A DNA stretch of 64,000 bases from Phocoena phocoena (taxonomy: Eukaryota > Chordata > Mammalia > Artiodactyla > Phocoenidae), in NCBI RefSeq assembly GCF_963924675.1, contig NC_089234.1, positions 61,911,588 to 61,975,587 on the forward strand, in the 5' to 3' direction. Made by a program: the position numbers and the translations under genes. The number at the start of each line of letters is the position of its first letter. Positions within the stretch are counted from its first letter, which is position 1. A model generated the notes under the pieces. The model saw only the letters and a list, made by a program, of their open reading frames with translations. It searched no databases and was not told where the DNA came from. This document shows, one piece after another, positions 1-12,717 of the stretch.

Positions 1-602
1 CTTTCTATTTATTATTTTTAATTTTTTAAATAATTGTTTTTATTTTAATAACTTTATTTTATTTTATTTGTTTATTTATTTTATTTCTCCCTTTTCTTTT
101 GAGCCGTGTGGCTGACACAGTCTTTGTGCTCTGGCCGGGTGTCAGGCCTGTGCCTCTGAGGTGGGAGAGCCGAGTTCAGTACACTGGTCCATCAGAGACC
201 TCCCAGCACCATGTAATATTAAACAGTGAGAGCTCTCCCAGAGACCTCCATCTCAACGCAAACACCCAGCTCCACTCAACAACTAGCAAATTCCAGTGCT
301 GGACATCCTATGACAAACAACTAGCAAGACAGGAACACAACCCCACCCATTAGCAGAGAGGCCGCCTAAAGTCATAATAAGGTCACAGACACCCCAAAAC
401 ACACCACCAGACATGGACCTGCCCACCAGAAAGACAAGATCCAGCCTCATCCTCCAGAACACTGGCACCAGTCCCCTCCACCAGGAAGCCTACAAAAGCC
501 ACTGAACCAACGTTACCCACTGGGGGCAGACACCATAAACTATGGGAATTATGAACCTGCAGCCTGCGAGAAGGAGACCCCAAACACAGTAAATTAAGCC
601 AA

Positions 603-1494
603 ATGAGAAGACAGAGAAATACACAGCAGATGAAGGAGCAAGGCAAAAACCCACCAGACCAAACAAAGGAAGAGGAAATAGGCAGTCTACCTGAAAAAGA
701 ATTCAGAATAATGATAGAAAAGATGATCCAAATCTTGGAAATAGAATGGAGAAGATACAAGAAGCATTAAACAAGGACCTAGAAGAACTAAAGAGCAAAT
801 AAACAACGTCAAATAACACAATAAATGAAATTAAAAATTCTCTAGAAAGAATCAATAGCAGAATAACTGAGGCAGAAGAATGGATAAGTGACCTGGAAGA
901 TAAAATAGTGGAAATAACTACTGCAGAGCAGAATACAGAAGAAAGAATGAAAAGAATTGAGGACAGTCTCAGAGACCTCGGGGACAACATTAAACACACC
1001 AACATTCAATTATAGGGGTCCCAGAATAAGAAGAGAAAAAGAAAGGGACTGAGAAAATATTTGAAGAGATTATAGCTGAAAACTTCCCTAATATGGGAAA
1101 GGAAATAGTTAATCAAGTCCAGGAAGCACAGAGAGTCCCATACAGGATAAACCCAAGGAGAAACATGCCAAGACACATATCAATCAAAAGAACAAAAATT
1201 AAATAAAAAGAAAAAGTATTAAAAGCAGCAAGGGAAAACAAACAAATGACATAGAAGGGAATCCCCATAAGGTTAACAGCTGATCTTTCAGCAGAAACTC
1301 TGCAAGCCATAAGGGAGAGGCAGGACATATTTAAAGTGATGAAAGGGGAAAACCTACAAACAAGATTATGCTACAAAGCAAGGACCTCATTCAGATTCGA
1401 TGGAGAAATTAAAACCTTTACTGATAAGCAAAAGCTAAGAGAATTCAGCACCACCAAACTAGCTTTACAATAAATGCTAAAGGAACTTCTCTAG
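603..1494 (+). pseudogene. L1-A ORF1 (RNA-binding coiled-coil protein), broken
   Basis: ORF1p of L1 is a trimeric RNA chaperone that coats L1 RNA. The frame opens at ATG 603 and shifts near 730, where the copy is one base shorter than L1-C. It then meets an in-frame TAA in the coiled coil near 798-801 and shifts again near 1008-1015. The coiled-coil text (ITEAEE, SDLEDKIVE) and the C-terminal part (TADFSAETLQ, ending LLKELL-like) remain recognisable across frames. The same three lesions occur in L1-B. It is non-coding now. Confidence 0.85.
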
Positions 1495-1552
1495 GCAGGA
1501 AACACAAGAGAAGGAAGAGACCTACAAAAACAAACCCCAAACAATTAAGAAA

Positions 1553-4500
1553 ATGGTAATAGGAGCATACATATCAATAATTACCTTAAATGTAAATGGA
1601 TTAAATGCTCCAACCAAATGACACAGACTGGCTGAATGGATACAAAAACAAGATCCATATATATGCTGTCTATAAGAGACCCACTTCAGACCTAGGGACA
1701 CATACAGATTAAAAGTGAGGGGATGGAAAAAGATATTCCATGCAAATGGAAATCAAAAGAAAGCTGGAGCAGCAATTCTCATATCAGACAAAATAGACTT
1801 TAAAATGAAGACTATCAACAAGAGACAAAGAAGGATACTACATAAGGATCAAGGGATCAATCCAAGATGAACATATAACAATTGTAAATATTTACGCACC
1901 CAACATAGGAGCACCTCAATACATAAGGCAAATGGTAACAGCCACAAAATGGGAAATCGACAGTAACACAAGCATAGGAGGGGACTTGAACACTCCACTT
2001 TCACCAATGCACAGGTCATCAAGATGAAAATAAACAGGGAAACACAAGCGTTAACTGACACATTAAACAAGATGGACTTAATTGATATTTATAGGACATT
2101 CCATCCGAAAACAACAGAATACACTTTCTTCTCAAGTGCTCATGGAACATTCTCCAGGATAGATCACATGTTGGGTCACAAATCAAGCCTTGGTAAATTT
2201 AAGAAAATGAAATCGTGTCAAGTATCTTTTCCGACCACAATGGTATGAGACTAGATATCAATTACAGGAAAAAATCTGTAAAAAATACAAATACATGGAG
2301 GTTAAACAATACACTACTTCATAACCAAGAGATCACTGAAGAAATCAAAGAGGAAATCAAAAAATACCTAGAAACAAATGACAACGAAAACACGACAAAC
2401 CAAAACCTATGGGATGCAGCAAAAGCACTTCTAAGATGGAAGTTTATAGCAATACAATCCTACCTCAAGAAACAAGAAAAATCTCAAATAAACAACCTAA
2501 CCTTACACCTAAAGCAATTAGAGAAAGAAGAACAAAAAAGCCCCAAAGTTAGCAGGAGGAAAGAAATCATAAAGATCAGATCAGAAATAAATAAAAAGAA
2601 ATGAAGGAAACAGTAGCAAAGATCAATAAAACTAAAAGCTGGTTCTTTGAGAAGATATAAAAATTGATAAGCCATTAGCGAGACTCATCAAGAAAAAAAT
2701 GGAGAAGACTCAAATCAACAGATTTAGAAATACAAAAGAGAAGTAACAACTGACAGTGCAGAAATACAGAGGATCATGAGAGATTACTACAAGCAACTCT
2801 ATGCCAATAAAATGGACAACCTGTAAGAAATGGACACATTCTCAGAGAAGCACAACCTTCCAAGACTGAAGCAGGAAGAAATAGAAAATATAAACAGACC
2901 AATTACAAGCACTGAAATTGAGACTGTGATTAAAAATCTTCCAACAGACAAAACCCCCGGACCAGATGGCTTCACAAGCAAATTCTATCAAACATTTAGA
3001 GAAGACCTAACACCTATCCTTCTCAAACTCTTCCAAAATATAGCAGAGGGAGGACCACTCCCAAACTCATTCTACGAGGCCACCATCACCCTGATACCAA
3101 AACCAGACAAAGATTCAAAAAAGGAAAACTATAGGCCAATATCACTGATAAAAATACATGCAAAAATCCTCAACAAAATACTAGCAAACAGAATGCAACA
3201 GCACATTAAAAGGATCATACACCATGATCAAGTGGGATTTATCCCAGGAATGCAAGGATTCTTCAATATACACAAGTCAGTCAACGTGATACACCATATT
3301 AACAAATTTAAGGATAAAAACCATATGATCATCTCAGTAGATGCAGGAAAAGCTTTCGACAAGATTCAACACCCATTTATGACAAAAACCCTCCAGAAAG
3401 TAGGCATAGAGGGAACTTCTCTCAACATAATAAAGGCCATATATGACAATCCCACAGCCAACATCGTTCTCAGTGGTGAAAAACTGATACCACTTCCACT
3501 AAGATCAGGAACAAGACAAGGTTGCCCACTCTCACCACTATTATTCAACATAGTTTTGGAAGTTTTAGTCACAGCAATCAGAGAAGAAAAAGAAATAAAA
3601 GGAATCCAAATCGGAAAAGAAGAAGTAAAGCTGTCACTGTTTGCAGATGACATGATACTATACATAGAGAATCCTAAAGATGCTACCAGAAAACTACTAG
3701 AGCTAATCAATGAATCTGGTAAAGTTGCAGGATACAAAATTAATGCACAGAAATCTCTTGCGTTCCTATACACTAATGATGAAAAATCTGAAAGAGAAAT
3801 TAAGGAAACACTCCCATATACCACTGCAAGAAAAAGAATAAAATATCTAGGAATAAACCTACCTAAGGAGACAAAAGACCTATATGCAGAAAAGTATAAG
3901 ACACTGATGAAAGAAATTAAAGATGATACAGGGCTTCCCTGGTGGCGCAGTGGTTGAGAGTCCGCCTGCCGATGCAGGGGACACGGGTTCGTGCCCTGGT
4001 CCGGGAGGATCCCACATGCCGCAGAGCGGCTGGGATCGTGAGCCATGGCCGCTGAGCCTGTGCGTCCGGCCACAAAAAAAAAAAAAAAAAAAGATGATAC
4101 AAACAGATGGAGAAACGTACCACGTTCTTGGATTGGAAGAATCAACATTGTGAAAAGGACTATACTACCCAAAGCCATCTACAGATTCATGAAGTCCCTA
4201 TCAAAGTACCAATGGCATTTTTCACGGAACTAGAACAAGAAATTTCACAATCTGTATGGAAACAGAAAAGACCCCGAATAGCCAAAGCAATCTTGAGAAA
4301 GAAAGATGGAGCTGGAGAAATCAGGCTCCCAGACTTCAGACTATACTAAAAATCTACAGTAATTAAGACAGTATGGTACTGGCACATAAACAGAAATATA
4401 GATCAATGGAGCAGGATAGATGGCCCAGAGATAAACCCATGCACATATGGTCACCTTATCTTTGATAAAGGAGGCAAGAATATACAGTGGAGAAAAGACA

Positions 4501-5532
4501 GCCTCTTCAATAAGTGGTGCTGGGAAAACTGGACAGCTACATGTAAAAGAATGAAATTAGAACACTCCCTAACACCATACACAGAAATAAACTCAAAATG
4601 GATTAAAGACCTAAATGTAAGGCCAGACACTATAAAACTCTTAGAGGAAAACATAGGCAGAACACTCTATGACATAAATCACAGCAAGATTCTTTTGACC
4701 CACCTCTTAGAGAAATGGAAATAAAAACAAAAATAAACAAGTGGGACCTAATGAAACTTAAAAGCTTTTGCACAGCAAAGGAAACCATAAACGAGATGAA
4801 AAGACAACACTCATAATGGGAGAAAATATTTTCAAATGGAGCAACTGACAAAGGATTAATCTCCAAAATATACAAGTAGCTCACGCAGCTCAATATCAAA
4901 AAAACAAACAACCCAATCCAAAAATAGGCAGGAAACCTAAATAGACATTTCTCCAAAGAAGATATACAGATTGCCAACAAACACATGAAAGGATGCTCAA
5001 CATCACTGATCTTTAGAGAAATGCAAACCAAAACTACAATGAGGTATCACCTCACACCAGTCAGAATGGCCATCATCAAAAAATCTACAAACAATAAATG
5101 CTGGAGAGGGCGTGGAGAAAAGGAAACCCTCTTGCACTGTTGGTGGGAATGTAAATTGATAGAGCCACTATGCAGAACAGTATGGAGGTTCCTTAAAAAA
5201 CTAAAAATAGAACTACCATACGACCCAGCAATCCCACTACTGGGCATATACCCTGAGAAAACCATAATTCAAAAAGAGTCATGTACCCAATGTTCACTGC
5301 AGCTCTATTTACAATAGCCAGGACATGGAAGCAATCTAAATGTCCATCAACAGATGAATGGTTAAAGAAGATGTGGCACATATATACAATGGAATATTAC
5401 TCAGCCATAAAAAGAAACGAAATTGAGTTATTTGTAGTGAGGTGGATAGACCTAGAGTGTGTCATACAGAGTGAAGTAAGTCAGAAAGAGAAAAACAAAT
5501 ACCACATGCTAACACCTATATATGGACTCTAA
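1553..5532 (+). pseudogene. L1-A ORF2 (endonuclease / reverse transcriptase), broken
   Basis: ORF2p nicks target DNA and reverse-transcribes L1 RNA. The endonuclease part begins at ATG 1553 and has a TGA soon after, near 1618, plus frameshifts near 2020 and 2210. The reverse transcriptase part is the best preserved: an open stretch from 2830 to 3957 carries [20 protein letters not shown] and the catalytic FADDMILY motif near 3640-3665. The SINE at 3931 then interrupts the frame. The C-terminal cysteine-rich part follows at 4985-5532. A stop sits just before the open stretch, near 2823. Confidence 0.9.
3931..4090 (+). mobile_element. CHR-type SINE (short form, internally deleted) in L1-A ORF2
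   Basis: The element starts gggcttccctggtggcgcag and holds a pol III A-box-like tggcgcagtggt and B-box-like gggttcgtgccc. It is flanked by an 11-12 bp duplication, aaagatgataca (3919-3930 and 4090-4101). Compared with the copies at 14312 and 20623 it lacks about 50 bp before the poly-A. The insertion splits the reverse transcriptase frame and post-dates L1-A. Confidence 0.93.
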
Positions 5533-5894
5533 AAAAAATTTTTAAATGGTTATGAAGAACCTAGGGGCAGGACAGGAATAAAGACGCAGATGTAGAGAAT
5601 GGACTTGAGGACACGGGGAGGGGGAAGGGTAAGCTGGGACGAAGTGTGAGGGTGACATGGACATACATACACTACCAAATGTAAAATAGATAGTGGGAAG
5701 CAGCCGCATAGCACAGGGAGATCAGCTCGGTGCTTTGTGACCACCTAGAGGGGTGGGATAGGGAGGGTGGGAGGGAGACACAGGAGGGAGGAGATATGGG
5801 GATGTATAGCTAATTCATTTTGCTATAAAGCAGAAACTAACACACCATTGTAAAGCAATTATAGTCCAATAAAGATGTTTTTAAAAAAAATACT

Positions 5895-6111
5895 GGGCTT
5901 CCCTGGTGGCGCAGTGGTTGAGAGTCCGCCTGCCGATGCAGGGGACGCGGGTTCGTGCCCTGGTCTGGGAGGATCCCACATGCCGCGGAGCGGCTGGGCC
6001 CATGGGCCATGACTGCTGGGCCTTCACTTCCAGAGCCTGTGCCCCGCAACGGGAGAGGCCACAGCAGTGAGAGGCACACGTACCTCAAAAAAAAAAAAAA
6101 AAAAAAAAAAA
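5895..6111 (+). mobile_element. CHR-type SINE (short form) at the L1-A tail
   Basis: The head and tRNA-like A and B boxes match the other copies, with a long poly-A to 6111. A short A-rich duplication ending in atac (to 5893 and to 6114) flanks it. It landed in or beside the L1-A poly-A tail. Confidence 0.92.
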
Positions 6112-6677
6112 TACAATGGGAAAGTAGAACGAACATATGATGTATCTAAAGCTGTATATTCAAACTCAGATAACAACAAACTACTGAGATTTATACGGGG
6201 ATTCAATTTGCAAAATACCATTAGAACACTTTGAATTGAGGGTCAAACAGTTTCAGTATAATTGAAATCTTCTCAATATGCATTTATGCATAATAATGGA
6301 TCTCTAAATCCCCAAGTATTTCTTACTGTGAAGACTTTAAGTATGTAAATTATAGTCTAATATAATTTAGCAGTTCAGTCAAATGAATAAATAATTGATA
6401 AATTAACATGTTCAGTTTTCAGGGTTCCAGTGGAATGTCTGTAACTCTTAGTTTTCAAACTGCCTGATTCTTTCTCCCCGACAGTTCCAAATTATTGTTG
6501 TTGTTCTTTAGTTTGAAGATCTATTTGACCAATTTAAGTAGTATAATTTCAGTTTAAGTGTATACATCTAAAATTATAAACCAGAAACCAAAGATAATTT
6601 CTTATAAGAGTTGTTGAAATGTGTTTGTAGCCTGTGCTATGACCACAGCAGAAACTCAATCAAAATCTGTTTGCTAT
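6112..6677. other. AT-rich unique-looking stretch between SINEs
   Basis: About 550 bp of AT-rich DNA with no open frame of note and no repeat that I recognise. The end, near 6664-6676, is the target later duplicated by two SINEs. Confidence 0.5.
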
Positions 6678-6966
6678 GGGCTTCCCTGGTGGCACAGTGG
6701 TTGAGAATCTGCCTGCCAATGCAGGGGACACGGGTTCAAAGCCCTGGTCTGGGAAGATCCCACATGCCGCGGAGCAACCCGTGAGCCACAACTACTGAGC
6801 CTGCGCTCCTGGAGCTTGTGCTCTGCAACAATAGAGGCCGTGACAGTAAGAGGCCCATGCCACGATGAAGAGTGGCCCCCGCTCGCCGCAACTAGAGAAA
6901 GCCCACGCACAGAAACGAAGACCCAACACATTCAAAAATAAATAAATAAATAATTTTTAAAAAAAT
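6678..6966 (+). mobile_element. CHR-type SINE, long form, first of a serial pair
   Basis: The tRNA-like head (gcttccctggtggcacagtg) and B-box region are followed by the longer body with the 'aactagagaaagcccacgca' segment and a taaataaataa tail. The target word atctgtttgcta lies before it (6665-6676) and after it (6967-6978). Confidence 0.93.
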
Positions 6967-6978
6967 ATCTGTTTGCTA

Positions 6979-7286
6979 CGGCTTCCCTGGTGGCACAGTG
7001 GTTAAGAATCCGCCTGCCAATGCAGGGGACACAGGTTCGAGCCCTGGTCCGGGAAGATTTCCACATGCCGTGGAGCAACTAAGCCTGTGTGCCACAACTA
7101 CTGAGCCCATGTGCCACAACTACTGAAGCCTGAGCGCCTAGAGCCCATGCTCCGCAACAAGAGAAGCCACGTCAATGAGAAGCCCGTGCACCACAATGAA
7201 GAGTAGCCCCCACTCACTGCAACTAGAGAAAGCCCGCGCACAGCAACGAAGACCCAACACAGCCAGAAATTAATTAATTATTTAAA
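6979..7286 (+). mobile_element. CHR-type SINE, long form, second of a serial pair
   Basis: A second complete long-form copy, ending in the agaaattaattaattattt tail. It begins directly after the second copy of atctgtttgcta and is followed by the third (7288-7299). It therefore inserted at the duplicated target left by its neighbour, or the reverse. Confidence 0.93.
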
Positions 7287-7299
7287 AATCTGTTTGCTA

Positions 7300-8459
7300 A
7301 ATAAATGAATAAATAAATGAGTAAATCTGAAAGAAAAAAAAAAAAAGAACCTCTCATGGAAGGCGAGGGATGGCTCTTGATTGTTACCTACCCAGACCTG
7401 TTGTTTCACAATGGGCTCAGTCACCAACTGAATCAGTTCCAGCTGGGGCAGCTCTTTCTCTGGGCACAGCTGGTATCCACTTGGCCTAGGCAAGTTGTGA
7501 CCCCAAAAGGGCCAGGCCTACCACCCTAACCTGTTCATGGGGCTCCCCTCGCCCACCCACCGCCTGCCAGACAAGATCCTTTCCAGCCAAGACTTCCACA
7601 GCCCAGGCGGCCAAACACCAGGCAGGGGCAGACTGGGCATCTGCCTGGCTTTTATCTTTTAGGGAGGGGGTGATGGGGTGGCAGGTTGGTCTGGTACAGC
7701 TAAGACCAGGGTCACTGGTGAGATTCTCATGGGGTGGTTAGGGTTACCGCCACACAGAAAGAGACCAACCTCCGTCACAGACAGGACCCTCAAAAGCAGC
7801 TAAGGACTGACAGCCAACCCAGGCCGCAGATGAAATGACCATGGCCACACGCTCACCCCAGACTAGCCACAGAGACTTACCACATGAACCTTGACTTTGA
7901 TCCAAGACTGAGCTCAAACCCCAACCAGTTCTCTTTAGTACGTCACAATCACATAAAACTCCCTGCAGACCCTGGGCTGTAAAAGGAGGAGCTAGAACAA
8001 TGACATCTGCATGCCCTTTCAGCTGAGAGGGACTGGGCCCTGATTCCTCAAGCCGGCTGGTCCCTGACACTCAGTGGATGGACATGGCCGAAGGACCTGA
8101 CAGCCCTGTCACCCCAAATCTGCTGGGTGGGCAAACCCCAGAAGCACCACTCTCCCAATGCTTGGAAGACGTCCTGCTCCACGAGCCCTTCTCTTCCCAA
8201 AAGCCAGATACGCAACGCCGGATGGCCAGAACTAGAACAGCTGCTATTGCTTTACAGGCTATAATGGCGATTTGTTTACTCTGGGGCTCAACGGCACATC
8301 TGGGCTCACAGTTAGTCTCCACAACAGCTGGTTCCCTGCTTCTTCTGAAAAGGGCCATGACGTCAACCTGCTGGCAGGACACTGACTTTTCCCCTGGGAA
8401 ACCCAAACACCCCATGAGATCAACCAGCATGAAAGGAAAACATCTTTGTCTCCATCTCC
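7300..8459. other. Spacer between the two L1 copies, unclassified
   Basis: About 1.16 kb of mixed composition. The longest open stretch is a 140-codon plus-strand frame at 8078-8500 that runs into L1-B and has no recognisable domain. A purine-rich tract (aaagaaaaaaaaaaaaag) sits near 7330. No splice-bordered exon, tRNA or known repeat is evident to me. It may include an old, unrecognised interspersed element. Confidence 0.4.
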
Positions 8460-8823
8460 TTTTTTTTAAACATCTTTATTGGAGTATAATTGCTTTATAA
8501 TGTGTTAGTTTCTTCTGTATAACAAAGTGAATCAGCTATATGTATATATATATCCCCATATCCCCTCCCTCTTGCGTCTCCCTCCCACCCTCCCTATCCC
8601 ACCCCTCTAGGTGGTCACAAAGCACAGAGCTGATCTCCCTGTGCTATGCGGCTGCTTCCACTAGCTATCTATTTTACATCTGGTAGTGTATGTATGTCCG
8701 GCCACTCTCTCACTTCGTCCCAGCTTACCCTTCCCCCTTCACATGTCCTCAAGTCCATTCTCTACATCTGCATCTTTATTGCTCTCCTGCCCCTAGGTTC
8801 TTCAGAACCATTATTATTTTTTT

Positions 8824-11800
8824 TTAGATTCCATATATATGTGTCAGCGTACAGTATTTGTTTTTCTCTTTCTGACATACTTCACTCTGTATGACAGTCT
8901 CTAGGTCCATCCACCTCACTACAAATAACTCAATTTCGTTTGATGGTTAAGTAATATTCCATTGTATATATGTGCCACATCTTCTTTATCCATTCATCTG
9001 TCGATGGACACTTAGGTTGCTTCCATGTCCTGGCTATTGTAAATAGTGCTGCAGTGAACATTGGGGTACATGACTCTTTTTGAATTACGGTTTTCTCAGG
9101 GTATATGCCCAGTACTGGGATTGCTGGGTCATATGGTAGTTCTATTTTTAGTTTTTTAAGGAACCTCCATACTGTTCTCCATAGTGGCTGTATCAATTTA
9201 CATTCCCACTAACAGTGCAAGAGGGTTCCCTTTTCTCCACACCCTCTCCAGCATTTATTGTTTGTAGATTTTTTGATGATGGCCATTCTGACCGGTGTGA
9301 GGTGATACCTCATTGTGGTTTTGATTTGCATTTCTCTAATGATTAGTGATGTTGAGCATCCTTTCACGTGTTTCTTGGCAATCTGTATATCTTCTTTGGG
9401 GAAATGTCTATTTAGGTCTTCTGCCCATTTTTGGATTGGATTGTTTGTTTTTTTCATATTGAGCTGCATAAGCTACTAGTATATTTTATACATTAAGCCT
9501 TTGTCAGTTGCTTCGTTTGCAAATATTTTCTCCCATGCTGAGGGCTGTGCTTTCGTCTCATTTACGGTTTCCTTTGCTGTGCAAAAGCTTTTAAGTTTCA
9601 TTAAGTTCCCTTTGTTTACTTTTGTTTTTATTTCCATTTCTCTAGGAGGTGGGTCAAAAAAGATCTTGCTGTGATTCATGTCATAGAGTGTTCTGCCTAT
9701 GTTTTCCTCTAAGAGTTTTATAGTGTCTGGCCTTACATTTAGGTCGTTAATCCATTTTGAGCTTTTTTTGGGTATGGTGTTAGGGAGTGTTCTAACTTCA
9801 TTCTTTTCCATGTAGCTGTCCAGTTTTCCCAGCACCACTTATGGAAGAGGCTGTCTTTTCTCCATTGTATATTCTTGCCTCCTTTATCAGGTGACCTCCT
9901 TTATAAGGTGACCATATGTGCATGGGCTTATCTCTGGGCTTTCTATCCTGTTCTGTTTCTATCCTGTTCCACTGATCTATATTTCTGTTTATGTGCCAGT
10001 ACCATATTGTCTTGATTACTGTAGCTTTTTAGCACAGTACAGATTACTTTAGTCTGAAGTCTGGGACCCTGATTCCTCCAGCTCTGTTTTTCTTTCTCTA
10101 GATTGCTTTGGCTATTCGGGGTCTTTTCTGTTTCCACACAGATTGTGAAATTTCTTGTTCTAGTTCTGTGAAAAATGCCATTGGTAGTTTGATAGGGATT
10201 GCATGAATCTGTAGACTGCTTTGGGTATTATACTCCTTTTCACAATGTTGATTCTTCCAATCCAAGAACGTGGTATATTTCTCCATCTGTTTGTATCATC
10301 TTTAATTTCTTTCATCAGTGTCTTACACTTTTCTGCATATAGGCCTTTTGTCTCCTTAGGTAGGTTTATTCCTAGATATTTTATTCTTTTTCTTGCAGTG
10401 GTATATGGGAGTGTTTCCTTAATTTCTCTTTCAGATTTTTCATCATTAGTGTATAGGAATGCAAGAGATTTCTGTGCATTAATTTTGTATCCTGCTACTT
10501 TACCAGATTCATTGATTAGCTCTAGTAGTTTTCTGGTACCATCTTTAGGATTCTCTATGTATAGTATCATGTCATCTGCAAACAGTGACAGCTTTACTAC
10601 CTCTTTTCCAATTTGGATTCCTTTTATTTCTTTTTCTTCTCTGATTGCTGTGGCTAAAACTTCCAAAACTATGTTGAATAACAGTGGTGAGAGTGGGCAA
10701 CCTTGTCTTGTGCCTGATCTTAGTGGAAACAGTTTCAGTTTTTCACCATTGAGAACGATGTTGGCTGTGGGTTTGTCATATAAGGCCTTTATTATGTTGA
10801 GGGAAGTTCCCTCTATGCCTACTTTCTGGAGGGTTTTTGTCATAAGTGGGCGTTGAATCTTGGCGAAAGCTTTTTCTGCATCTATTGAGATGATCATATG
10901 GTTTTTATCCTTCAATTTATTAATACGGTGTATCACATTGACTGAGTTGTGTATATTGAAGAATCCTTGCATTCCTGGGATAAATCCCACTTGATCATGG
11001 TGTATGATCCTTTTAATGTGCTGTTGGATTCTGTTTGCTAGTATTTTGTTGAGGATTTTGGCTTCTATGTTTATCAGTGATATTGGCCTGTAGTTTTCTT
11101 TTTTTGTAACATATTTGTCTGGTTTTGGTATCAGGGTGATGGTGGCCTCGTAGAATGAATTTGGGAGTGGTCCTCCCTCTGCTATATTTTGGAAGAGTTT
11201 GAGAAGGATAGGTGTTAGGTCTTCTCTAAATGTTTGATAGAATTTGCCTGTGAAGCCATCTGGTCCTGGCCTTTTGTTGTTTGGAAGATTTTTAAAACAG
11301 TCTCAATTTCAATGCTTGTGATTGGTCTGCTTATATTTTCTATTTCTTCCTGCTTCAGTCTCGGAAGGTTGCGCTTCTCTGAGAATGTGTCCATTTCTTC
11401 CAGGTTGTCCATTTTATTGGTACATATTTGCTTGTAGTAATCTCTCATGATCCTCTGTATTTCTGCAGTGTCAGTTACATCTCCTTTTTCATTTCTAATT
11501 CTGTTGATTTGAGTCTTCTCCATTTTTTTCTTGATGAGTCTGGCTAATGGTTTCTCAATTTTGTTTATCTTCTCAAAGAACCAGCTTTTAGTTTTATTGA
11601 TCTTTGCTACTGTTTCCTTCATTTCTTTTTATTTATTTCTGATCTGATCTTTATGATTTCTCTCCTTCTGCTAACTTTGGGGCTTTTTTGTTCTTCTTTC
11701 TCTAATTGCTTTAGGTGTAAGGTTAGGTTGTTTATTTGAGATTTTTCTTGTTTCTTGAGGTAGGATTGTATTGCTATAAACTTCCATCTTAGAAGTGCTT

Positions 11801-12659
11801 TTGCTGCATCCCATAGGTTTTGGTTCGTCGTATTTTCGTTGTCATTTGTTTCTAGGTATTTTTTGATTTCTTCAGTGATCTCTTGGTTATGAAGTAGTGT
11901 ATTGTTTAACCTCCATGTATTTGTATTTTTTACAGATTTTTTCCTGTAATTGATATCTAGTCTCATACCGTTGTGGTCGGAAAAGATACTTGATACGATT
12001 TCATTTTCTTAAATTTACCAAGGCTTGATTTGTGACCCAACATGTGATCTATCCTGGAGAATGTTCCATGAGCACTTGAGAAGAAAGTGTATTCTGTTGT
12101 TTTCAGATGGAATGTCCTATAAATATCAATTAAGTCCATCTTGTTTAATGTGTCAGTTAACGCTTGTGTTTCCCTGTTTATTTTCATCTTGATGATCTGT
12201 GCATTGGTGAAAGTGGGGTGTTAAAAGTCCCCTCCTATGCTTGTGTTACTGTCGATTTCCCCTTTTGTGGCTGTTACCATTTGCCTTATGTATTGAGGTG
12301 CTCCTATGTTGGGTGCGTAAATATTTACAATTGTTATATGTTCTTCTTGGATTGATCCCTTGATCCTTATGTAGTGTCCTTCTTTGTCTCTTGTTGATAG
12401 TCTTCATTTTAAAGTCTATTTTGTCTGATATGAGAATTGCTGCTCCAGCTTTCTTTTGATTTCCATTTGCATGGAATATCTTTTTCCATTCCCTCACTTT
12501 TAGTCTGTGTGTGTCCCTAGGTCTGAAGTGGGTCCCTTGTAGACAGCATATACATGGGTCTTGTTTTTGTATCCATTCAGCCAGTCTGTGTCTTTTGGTT
12601 GGAGCATTTAATCCATGTACATTTAAGGTAATTATTGATATGTATGCTCCTATTACCAT
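8824..12659 (-). pseudogene. L1-B ORF2 (endonuclease / reverse transcriptase), broken
   Basis: The start ATG is at 12657-12659 and the frame ends with a TAA at 8824-8826. The endonuclease segment (12659-12246) has the SIITLNVHGLNAP motif and then shifts frame. A later shift near 11965 is at the same point as in L1-A. The reverse transcriptase is open from 10990 to 10160, with [14 protein letters not shown] and FADDMILY. Further breaks lie toward the C-terminus. It cannot produce ORF2p. Confidence 0.9.
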
Positions 12660-12717
12660 TTTCTTAATTGTTTGGGGTTTGTTTTTGTAGGTCTCTTCCT
12701 TCTCTTGTGTTTCCTGC

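Larger units (their letters stand above)
1..5894 (+). mobile_element. L1 retrotransposon, copy A (near full length, 5' end outside window)
   Basis: The element enters the window inside an AT-rich part of its 5' UTR. It continues through ORF1 (603-1494), ORF2 (1553-5532), a purine-rich 3' UTR (about 5533-5880) and an A-rich end after AATAAA. The same order and closely similar sequence recur on the other strand at 8460-15792. The 5' UTR stretch at 100-600 matches 13600-14095 in reverse, which locates the window edge inside the promoter region. Both ORFs carry stops and frameshifts, so the copy cannot encode full proteins. A SINE interrupts ORF2 at 3931-4090 and another sits against the tail at 5895. 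Confidence 0.95.

Noticed and set aside
3366..4178. 270-codon minus-strand open frame
   Set aside because: It is the antisense of the L1-A reverse transcriptase and the SINE. No independent coding signal.
6700..6750. tRNA gene candidates from A and B box matches
   Set aside because: They belong to tRNA-derived SINEs. No intact cloverleaf is formed.
8078..8500. 140-codon plus-strand open frame in the spacer
   Set aside because: No domain, no splice context, and its last part runs into L1-B.
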